In this document: positions 1-4,383 of the stretch, one piece after another
Layout of the letters: each line of letters starts with the position of its first letter
Position numbering within the stretch: position 1 is the first letter of the stretch
DNA from: Pseudomonadota bacterium
GTDB lineage: Bacteria > Pseudomonadota > Alphaproteobacteria > Azospirillales > Azospirillaceae
Direction of reading: 5' to 3'
DNA length: 6,221 bases
Assembly (NCBI GenBank): GCA_023412175.1
Contig: JAEYOB010000266.1
Coordinates: 1-6,221 of the forward strand
Made by a program: the position numbers and the translations under genes
The notes under the pieces: generated by a model
Seen by the model: the letters and a program-made list of their open reading frames with translations, nothing else
Databases searched by the model: none
What the model was told of the DNA's origin: nothing

Positions 1-593
1 CCGCCGTGGTGCTGGCCGGCGGGCGCTCCAGCCGCATGGGCGGCACCAACAAGCTGCTGGCCGACGTGCACGGCACGCCGCTGGTCGCCCGCACGGTGGA
101 CGCGGTGCTGGCATCACCGGCGCGGCCGGTGGTGGTGGTCACCGGGCATCAGGCCGACGCGGTGCGCGCCGCGCTGGCCGGGCGGCCGGTGACCTTCGCG
201 CACAACCCGGACATCGCCGACGGGCTCAGCACGTCGTTGCGCGCCGGGTTGGCGGCGCTGCCGGCCGAGGTGGACGGCGCGCTGGTCTGCCTGGGCGACA
301 TGCCCACCGTGGCACCGGACGTGCTCGCCCGTTTGATCGCCGCCTACGCCCCGACGGAAGGGCGCGCCATCTGCGTGCCCGTGGCGCACGGGCGGCGCGG
401 CAATCCGGTGCTGTGGGACCGCAGCTTCTTCGCCGACATGGCCCGCGTCTCCGGCGACACCGGAGCCCGCCACCTGATCGGGCAGAACGGCGAGCAGGTT
501 TGCGAGGTGGCGGTGGATCAGGAGGGTGTGCTCGAAGACGTGGACACACCGGAGGGATTGGCCCGGCTGGTGGCGGAACCGCCCGCGCGCTGA
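1..593 (+). CDS. MocA-type nucleotidyltransferase (NTP_transf_3), 5' end missing
   Basis: C-terminal part of a MobA/MocA-like nucleotidyltransferase; the open frame runs off the left edge (reading codons begin at base 3). It opens with the nucleotide-binding signature VLAGGRSSRMGGTNKLL. It then has a GLSTSLRAG segment (about 65 residues later), LGDMP (the metal-binding Asp region, about residue 97 of the visible part), a GNP motif near 132 and the C-terminal DVDTPEGL. These features fit the CTP-using MocA branch, which attaches CMP or a similar nucleotide to molybdopterin in the cytoplasm, better than the GTP-using MobA. The in-frame GTG codons at 6 and 9 lie inside the first beta strand and have no ribosome site, so neither is a credible start. 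In several alphaproteobacteria this domain is the C-terminal half of a fusion with a MoaB/Mog-like molybdopterin-binding domain, often labelled 4-diphosphocytidyl-2C-methyl-D-erythritol kinase or glycosyltransferase; which form this is cannot be seen here. The family is secure; the exact substrate is inferred. Confidence 0.88.
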   Translation, partial: AVVLAGGRSSRMGGTNKLLADVHGTPLVARTVDAVLASPARPVVVVTGHQADAVRAALAGRPVTFAHNPDIADGLSTSLRAGLAALPAEVDGALVCLGDMPTVAPDVLARLIAAYAPTEGRAICVPVAHGRRGNPVLWDRSFFADMARVSGDTGARHLIGQNGEQVCEVAVDQEGVLEDVDTPEGLARLVAEPPAR

Positions 594-659
594 CCGCCGA
601 GCCCAAGGCGGAAGGACGCATCGTCGCGAAACCATAACAGCCCTGCGGCGTCGCGAAGC

Positions 660-687
660 TTGACGCGGGCCGCCGGCCTCCTATCTT
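660..687 (+). promoter_or_regulatory. Sigma70-like promoter of the phosphatase gene
   Basis: TTGACG (660-665, 5 of 6 to the -35 consensus), a 16-bp spacer and TATCTT (682-687, 4 of 6 to the -10 consensus). Transcription would start near 694, leaving a leader of about 18 nt that contains the GAGG ribosome site at 705-708. A 7-bp perfect inverted repeat (GGCCGCC at 668-674, GGCGGCC at 688-694) brackets the -10 element and could be an operator. The rest of the gap (594-659) holds a weak 5-bp hairpin just after the preceding stop (594-598 with 607-611) and a 9-bp direct repeat CGTCGCGAA (622-630 and 649-657). Prediction by consensus only. Confidence 0.5.
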
Positions 688-711
688 GGCGGCCTTGCAG
701 GTGCGAGGTGG

Positions 712-1434
712 ATGTTGTCGAAGAAGTGGCTGTTGCGCCGGTACGCCGCCGGTCTGGCCGACCAGATCAAGCTTAATCGCGGGCGGATGACGACCCCGTG
801 GCAGCGTACGCTCGGCCACTTCGAGAGCGTGTTCATCGACCACGCCTGCTTCCGGCTGATCTACTCCAACCGCTATCATATGTCGCGCAACATGCAGCGC
901 GCGGCGCAGCCCTCGCCCTCGCACATCCGGCGCTGGGCCGGGGAAGGCGTCAAGACCATCCTGAACCTGCGCGGCTCGCGCGACTGCGCCTCCTACATCC
1001 TGGAGGCCGAGGCGTGCCACGAAGCCGGCATCGCGCTGGTGGACTTCCCGATCAACTCCCGCGACATGCCGCGCAAGGACAGGCTGCACGCGGCGAAGCG
1101 GGTGTTCGAGAGCATCGAGTACCCGGCGCTGATGCACTGCAAATCGGGCGCCGACCGCGCCGGCTTCATGTCCGCCTTCTACATGTTCGTGCACGAGAAG
1201 GTGCCGCTGGACGAGGCGGTCAAGCAGCTGCACTGGAAGTACGGCCACTTCAAGCAGGCTAAGACCGGCATCCTCGACTATTTCTTCGAGCTGTACCGCG
1301 CCTACAACGAGCGCCACCCCATCGACTTCTGGGAGTGGGTGGACACCGTCTACGATCCCGTCGCCGCCAAGGAGAGCTTCCGCTCGAAGGAGTGGGCCAA
1401 CACGGTGGTCGACCGGCTGCTGGCGCGGGAATAG
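712..1434 (+). CDS. Tyrosine / dual-specificity phosphatase family protein
   Basis: A 240-residue cytoplasmic protein with no signal peptide or membrane segment. Residues 60-90 (SRNMQRAAQPSPSHIRRWAG, then KTILNLRGSRD) match the early part of bacterial Siw14/DSP-like phosphatases, where a QPSP segment precedes an INLR strand. The catalytic P-loop is HCKSGADR at 142-149, a canonical HCX5R with nucleophile Cys143 and phosphate-binding Arg149. The DFPINSRDMP stretch (111-120) probably supplies the general acid (Asp111 or Asp118). It should hydrolyse phosphate monoesters through a cysteinyl-phosphate intermediate; whether the substrate is a protein, phosphoinositide-like molecule or polyphosphate cannot be told. 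The basic N-terminus (KKWLLRR) and the Trp-rich C-terminal part (190-225) have no assigned role. The ATG at 712 lies only 3 nt after GAGG (705-708); the adjacent TTG at 715 would be spaced better and changes the product by one residue. It appears to be monocistronic, with its own promoter and a hairpin after the stop. Confidence 0.85.
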   Translation: MLSKKWLLRRYAAGLADQIKLNRGRMTTPWQRTLGHFESVFIDHACFRLIYSNRYHMSRNMQRAAQPSPSHIRRWAGEGVKTILNLRGSRDCASYILEAEACHEAGIALVDFPINSRDMPRKDRLHAAKRVFESIEYPALMHCKSGADRAGFMSAFYMFVHEKVPLDEAVKQLHWKYGHFKQAKTGILDYFFELYRAYNERHPIDFWEWVDTVYDPVAAKESFRSKEWANTVVDRLLARE

Positions 1435-1439
1435 GTCAT

Positions 1440-1478
1440 ACCAAAGGCGCTTGATGGCTTCCATCAAGCGCCTTTGGT
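1440..1478. terminator. Perfect 18-bp inverted repeat after the phosphatase gene
   Basis: The arms 1440-1457 and 1461-1478 are exact reverse complements (ACCAAAGGCGCTTGATGG and its complement) around a 3-nt loop CTT. The repeat begins 6 nt after the phosphatase TAG. Being palindromic, it would fold in transcripts from both converging genes, so a bidirectional terminator or 3'-end stabiliser is the simplest reading. There is no proper U-tract on either strand, and the stem is longer than a usual intrinsic terminator, so a dispersed REP-like repeat is an equally good possibility. Confidence 0.6.
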
Positions 1479-1492
1479 TCAAACCCGACAGT

Positions 1493-1509
1493 ACATTGCG
1501 CAGCAATGT
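1493..1509. repeat. Short inverted repeat in the convergent intergenic region
   Basis: ACATTGC (1493-1499) and GCAATGT (1503-1509) form a perfect 7-bp stem with a GCA loop. It lies between the long inverted repeat at 1440-1478 and the terminator-like structure at 1521-1563. It is modest alone but is one of three consecutive hairpins in this gap. Its function is unknown. Confidence 0.45.
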
Positions 1510-1520
1510 GCGAAAGGGTC

Positions 1521-1563
1521 ATACGGCCGGCCGATCATGGAAGCATCCATGCACCGGCCGTAT
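1521..1563 (-). terminator. Hairpin at the 3' end of the ABC exporter gene
   Basis: A 10-bp perfect outer stem (1521-1530 with 1554-1563, ATACGGCCGG and its complement) encloses an inner 5-bp stem, CATGG (1536-1540) with CCATG (1547-1551), separated by a small asymmetric internal loop. On the minus strand it starts at the last base of the exporter's TGA stop (1563-1565), the position expected of a transcription terminator. The following minus-strand bases (GACCCTTTCG) carry only a weak T run, so efficient intrinsic termination is uncertain. Confidence 0.5.
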
Positions 1564-3347
1564 CAGAGCGACGCCCGCGCCTCCTCGCCGAACTGGAGGG
1601 CGCACAGGCGGGCGTAGGTGCCGCCGGCGGCCAGAAGTTCCTCATGCGTGCCGCGCTCGACCACCCGGCCCTCCTCCATCACGCAGATCAGGTGCGCCGT
1701 GCGCACCGTCGCCAGACGGTGGGCGATGACCAGCGTGGTCCGTCCCCGGGTCAGGCGTTCCAGCGCCTCCTGCACCAGCCGCTCGGATTCGGAATCGAGC
1801 GCGCTCGTCGCCTCGTCGAGCAGAAGGATCGGCGCGTCCTTCAGGAAGGCGCGGGCCAGCGCCACGCGCTGGCGCTCTCCACCGGACAGCTTGGCGCCGC
1901 GGTCGCCGATCACCGTGTCGTACCCCTCCGGCAGCTTCTCGATGAAGCCGTGCGCGGCGGCGGCCCTGGCTGCGGCGACGATCTCGTCCTGGGAGGCGCC
2001 GGGCCGGCCGAAGGCGATGTTGGCGCGCACCGTATCGTTGAACAGCACGGCGTCCTGGCTGACCAGCGCCACAGCGCCGCGCAGGCTCGCCAGCGTCACG
2101 TCGCGCACGTCCTGCCCGTCGACCAGCACCCGGCCGCCGGTGACGTCGTAGAGCCGCGGAATCAGGTTGAACACCGTGGACTTGCCGGCGCCGCTGCGCC
2201 CGACCAGCGCCACCGTCGTGCCCGGCGCCACGTCGATGGTCAGGTCCTTCAGCGTGCTGCCCTCCGCCTCGTAGGCGAAGCGCACGTTCTCCAGCCGCAC
2301 CGCACCCTTGCCGACGGCCAGAGGCCGGGCATCGGGCGTCTCGACGATGGTCGGCTTCTCGTCGATCAGCTCGAAGATGCGCTGCGCCGCCGCCAGACCT
2401 TCCTGGAGCGCGGTGTTCAGCGTGCCCAGCGCGCGGACCGAGGGGGCGGCGATCAGCAACGCGCCGATGAAGCCGGTGAACTCGCCAACCGTGCCGCTGC
2501 CGCTGGCGATGCGCCAGCCGGCGAAGGCGATCACCCCGGCGACCGCGACGCCGCCCAGCGCCTCCATCATCGGATCGACGGCCGAACGCTGGCGCGTCGC
2601 CTTCATGGACAGGCGGTAATTGTCCTCGAACGCCGCCCCGGCGCGTTTGCGCTCGTAATCCTCCAGGCAGTAGGTCTTGACCATGCGCGCGCCGGACAGG
2701 CTCTCGCCCAGCAGCGCGGTCATGTCGCCCATCTGCGCCTGCGTCTGCCGGGACAGGCGGCGCATGCGCTTGCCGATGTTGACGATCGGCATGGCGGCGA
2801 TCGGATAGACCAGGAAGGTGATCAGCGACAGCATCCAGTCCAGATAGAACATGGAACCGACGAGCGCGATCACCGTCAGGACGTCACGGACGAGGTTGGT
2901 GACGGTGCGCGACAGCGCGTTGCGCACCACGTCCACGTCGTTGATGAAGCGCGAGGTCAGCGTGCCGGTGGGCGCGGCGTGCAGATGCGCCATGTCGGCC
3001 GTCAGCAGGTGGTCGAACATCCTCATCCGGATGTCGGTGAGGATGCGCTGCACGATGTCCGAGGTCACCACGGTCTGCGCGTACATGGAGCACGCCTTGA
3101 CCACCGCCACGACGATGATCGCCAGCGGCACCAGCACCATCATGGTGCGGTCCTGCGTCTCGAACATGGTGTAGGAGCGGTCGATCAGCAGCGGGTATGC
3201 CCCGGTCGCCAGCGCCAGCACCGCCATCAGGAGGAAGGCGAGCATCAGCCGGCCGCGGTAGGGGCGGATCCATTCCCGCCACACGCGCCCCATCAGCGCC
3301 TGCGTGGTGCTGTCGAGGCCCAACGCGCTGTTCGTCTTGCCGGTCAC
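1563..3347 (-). CDS. MsbA-like ABC exporter, fused permease and ATPase
   Basis: A 594-residue half-transporter, the usual MsbA-family length, that should work as an inner-membrane homodimer. The N-terminal transmembrane domain spans about residues 20-310, with hydrophobic stretches near 34-55, 69-90, 156-188, 262-280 and 289-307. The ATPase domain is complete: A-loop Tyr359 (RFAY), Walker A GRSGAGKST at 383-391, Q-loop Gln431, signature LSGGERQR at 487-494, Walker B ILLLDE at 507-512, D-loop SALD at 515-518 and H-loop His543. Relatives flip lipid A-core or export lipids and drugs; no LPS genes such as lpxK or waaA lie beside it here, so the cargo is open and I assign no symbol. I chose GTG at 3345-3347 because AGGGAAAGG stands 7 nt upstream of it. 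ATGs at 3377 and 3410 are in frame (11 or 21 extra residues in front) but lack a ribosome site and give unconserved-looking, basic extensions. All catalytic motifs are intact. Confidence 0.93.
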   Translation of the reverse strand: MTGKTNSALGLDSTTQALMGRVWREWIRPYRGRLMLAFLLMAVLALATGAYPLLIDRSYTMFETQDRTMMVLVPLAIIVVAVVKACSMYAQTVVTSDIVQRILTDIRMRMFDHLLTADMAHLHAAPTGTLTSRFINDVDVVRNALSRTVTNLVRDVLTVIALVGSMFYLDWMLSLITFLVYPIAAMPIVNIGKRMRRLSRQTQAQMGDMTALLGESLSGARMVKTYCLEDYERKRAGAAFEDNYRLSMKATRQRSAVDPMMEALGGVAVAGVIAFAGWRIASGSGTVGEFTGFIGALLIAAPSVRALGTLNTALQEGLAAAQRIFELIDEKPTIVETPDARPLAVGKGAVRLENVRFAYEAEGSTLKDLTIDVAPGTTVALVGRSGAGKSTVFNLIPRLYDVTGGRVLVDGQDVRDVTLASLRGAVALVSQDAVLFNDTVRANIAFGRPGASQDEIVAAARAAAAHGFIEKLPEGYDTVIGDRGAKLSGGERQRVALARAFLKDAPILLLDEATSALDSESERLVQEALERLTRGRTTLVIAHRLATVRTAHLICVMEEGRVVERGTHEELLAAGGTYARLCALQFGEEARASL

Positions 3348-3354
3348 CGCCGCG

Positions 3355-3364
3355 CCTTTCCCTC
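3355..3364 (-). promoter_or_regulatory. Shine-Dalgarno site deciding the ABC exporter start
   Basis: On the minus strand this reads GAGGGAAAGG, followed by 7 nt and the GTG at 3347-3345. Neither upstream in-frame ATG (3377, 3410) has a comparable purine-rich site, so this supports the GTG start. Confidence 0.6.
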
Positions 3365-3377
3365 GTTCATGGCGCAT

Positions 3378-3407
3378 GCCATAGCCGAGAACGCGCCGCG
3401 CTGTCCA
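3378..3407 (-). promoter_or_regulatory. Possible weak promoter for the ABC exporter
   Basis: On the minus strand TGGACA (3407-3402, 5 of 6 to -35) is followed by an 18-bp spacer and TATGGC (3383-3378, 3 of 6 to -10). A start near 3371 would give a short leader to the GTG at 3347 and would exclude the upstream ATG starts. The -10 match is poor, and the exporter could instead be read through from the small lipoprotein gene. Confidence 0.25.
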
Positions 3408-3452
3408 CACGCGGCGCCGCGCTCCCCCTTAGGAGCGGCGCGCGCCGGCTGG

Positions 3453-3486
3453 CGGGGTGGCCGGAGACGATGCCCGCGCCACCCCG
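3453..3486 (-). terminator. Terminator-like hairpin after the small lipoprotein gene
   Basis: CGGGGTGGC (3453-3461) and GCCACCCCG (3478-3486) form a 9-bp perfect stem with a 16-nt loop, starting 8 nt beyond the minus-strand stop at 3495-3497. A further GC-rich imperfect hairpin (3414-3425 with 3432-3441) and a 12-nt palindrome (3436-3447) follow in the same gap. There is no T tract, so it may attenuate rather than end transcription into the exporter gene. Confidence 0.4.
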
Positions 3487-3494
3487 GACGGCTG

Positions 3495-3677
3495 TCAGTT
3501 GTCCAATGCGGTACCGACGGCGGCACCGCCCAGGCCGCCGATGATGGCACCGCGCTTGCCGCCCAGCGCATAGCCGCCGGCCGCGCCGGCGCCACCGCCG
3601 ACCAGGGTGCCCGTGTTGCAAGCCGCCAGCAGCGTCGTCATGGCGAGCGCCGCCGCAATCAGGCGCATGCGTTTCAT
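3495..3677 (-). CDS. Small glycine-zipper lipoprotein
   Basis: A 60-residue precursor with a classic lipoprotein signal: basic MKRMR, a hydrophobic core and the lipobox LAAC, with lipidated Cys20 followed by Asn. With no Asp at position +2, outer-membrane sorting by Lol is likely. The mature peptide of 41 residues is almost all Gly/Ala with spaced glycines (GGGAGAAGGYALGGKRGAIIGGLGGAAVG), a glycine-zipper pattern that can pack as a membrane-associated helical hairpin. It resembles small YMGG/OmpA-like glycine-zipper lipoproteins; no specific function is known to me. The ATG at 3677 has an excellent GGAGGA ribosome site 8 nt upstream, which, with the intact signal peptide, argues that the gene is real despite its size. 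It is divergent from another glycine-zipper lipoprotein gene and lies 147 bp upstream of the exporter on the same strand. Confidence 0.85.
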   Translation of the reverse strand: MKRMRLIAAALAMTTLLAACNTGTLVGGGAGAAGGYALGGKRGAIIGGLGGAAVGTALDN

Positions 3678-3685
3678 GTCAGAAG

Positions 3686-3710
3686 TCCTCCGTGAAGCAA
3701 CATGTCACGG
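3686..3710 (-). promoter_or_regulatory. Ribosome site and adjoining hairpin of the small lipoprotein mRNA
   Basis: The minus-strand ribosome site GGAGGA occupies 3691-3686. Immediately upstream, CCGTGA (3710-3705) and TCACGG (3695-3690) form a 6-bp perfect stem with a 9-nt loop whose last two pairs use the first G residues of the ribosome site. The leader could thus tune translation. The structure is short and its effect is inferred. Confidence 0.4.
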
Positions 3711-3778
3711 GATAAACGCATGAGACGGCGAATTGCTTCCGCTACCCTATCGAGATGATTGCCGAATGAGGGACTCCA

Positions 3779-3840
3779 CTGGCCCTGCGGCCAGGGGAAC
3801 CAACCCCGGACCCTCGGGTTTTCGGGGCAACGAGAGGGAG
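3779..3840 (+). promoter_or_regulatory. Structured leader and ribosome site of the 17-kDa-type lipoprotein gene
   Basis: The ribosome site GAGGGAG (3834-3840) sits 7 nt before the ATG at 3848. Upstream are several short pairings: CTGGCC/GGCCAG (3779-3784 with 3789-3794), CCCCG/CGGGG (3804-3808 with 3823-3827), and CCCTC at 3811-3815, which is complementary to GAGGG at 3834-3838 within the ribosome site. Each is only 5-6 bp. I see no convincing -35/-10 pair on either strand of the 170-bp divergent gap (3678-3847), although promoters for both genes must lie there or upstream. Confidence 0.35.
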
Positions 3841-3847
3841 AGGGACC

Positions 3848-4330
3848 ATGAGCATCCGAAAGACGCTGACCTGCGCCGTCCTGGCGCTGTCGCTGGGCGC
3901 CTGCCAGCCTCCCGGCGGCGGCTTCGAGAGCATGAACAGCTCGGAAACCGTGGGCACGCTGGGCGGCGCGGTGGGCGGCGCGCTGCTCGGCTCGCGCTTC
4001 GGCGGCGGAGCCGGCAAGGTGGCGACCATCGGCATCGGCACGGTGCTGGGAGCGCTGGCAGGCCGCGAGGTGTCGCGCTACATCACCGGCAACGACAGCC
4101 GCACCGCCGCTGCCGCCGAGGAGCGCGCCATCGCGAACAACGAGCCGATCACCTGGAACAACCCGGAGACCGGCAACCGCGGCACGATCCAGCCGCAACG
4201 CACCTACCAGAACGCCACCGGACAGACCTGCCGCGAGTACACCCACACCATCTACGTGGAGGGCCGCCCCGAGGCCGCCTACGGCACCGCCTGCCGGCAG
4301 CCCGACGGGACCTGGCAGCTGACAAGCTGA
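3848..4330 (+). CDS. RT0821/Lpp0805-type surface lipoprotein with glycine zipper (17-kDa antigen family)
   Basis: A 160-residue precursor with a lipoprotein signal ending in LGAC (Cys19, then Gln, consistent with outer-membrane sorting). Residues 36-72 form a glycine zipper (GTLGGAVGGALLG, then GIGTVLGALAG) preceding a short helix. The C-terminal domain (about 100-160) carries the pattern TWNNPETGNRGTIQPQRTY, then CREYTHT and YGTACRQPDGTW, known from the Rickettsia 17-kDa surface antigen and RT0821/Lpp0805 proteins. Cys128 and Cys149 probably form a periplasmic disulfide. The family is widespread in alphaproteobacteria and is thought to sit in the outer membrane, but its molecular role is not established. 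Start: ATG at 3848 with GAGGGAG 7 nt upstream. It lies 46 bp before the antiporter on the same strand, so co-transcription is plausible, and opposite a second glycine-zipper lipoprotein gene. Confidence 0.9.
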   Translation: MSIRKTLTCAVLALSLGACQPPGGGFESMNSSETVGTLGGAVGGALLGSRFGGGAGKVATIGIGTVLGALAGREVSRYITGNDSRTAAAAEERAIANNEPITWNNPETGNRGTIQPQRTYQNATGQTCREYTHTIYVEGRPEAAYGTACRQPDGTWQLTS

Positions 4331-4343
4331 GGATAGCTCTTTC

Positions 4344-4383
4344 CTTCCATGGCGCCGAACCGGCAGAATCGGCACCATGGAAG
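4344..4383 (+). promoter_or_regulatory. Hairpin enclosing the antiporter start codon
   Basis: The arms 4344-4358 (CTTCCATGGCGCCGA) and 4369-4383 (TCGGCACCATGGAAG) pair over 15 positions with a single C/A mismatch (4353 with 4374) and a 10-nt loop. The antiporter ATG (4377-4379) is paired with CAT at 4348-4350. No Shine-Dalgarno sequence precedes this ATG; the nearest purine run, GAGGA (4329-4333), overlaps the lipoprotein stop and is 43 nt away. The hairpin begins 13 nt after that stop, so it may instead act as a terminator or mRNA 3'-end stabiliser, although it lacks a T tract. Confidence 0.55.

Noticed and set aside
594..611. Hairpin CCGCC/GGCGG after the nucleotidyltransferase stop as a terminator
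   Set aside because: The stem is only 5 bp with an 8-nt loop and no T tract; this is expected often by chance at this GC content.
226..1506. 426-codon minus-strand open frame across the phosphatase and the nucleotidyltransferase
   Set aside because: It crosses two real plus-strand genes and their intergenic gap, has no recognisable domain and has a shadow-type composition.
1451..1729. Small plus-strand open frame starting inside the 18-bp inverted repeat (MMASIKRLW...)
   Set aside because: It has no ribosome site, begins in a palindrome and runs into the antisense of the exporter gene.
3436..3447. 12-nt palindrome of CG-rich sequence between the exporter and the small lipoprotein gene
   Set aside because: Alternating CG-rich palindromes arise easily in such GC-rich DNA, and it has no special position relative to a start or promoter.
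1506..3695. Very long plus-strand open frame (729 codons) opposite the ABC exporter
   Set aside because: Its product is Arg/His/Gln/Ala-rich low-complexity sequence, typical of the antisense of a GC-rich gene. The minus strand encodes a complete exporter with all ATPase motifs.
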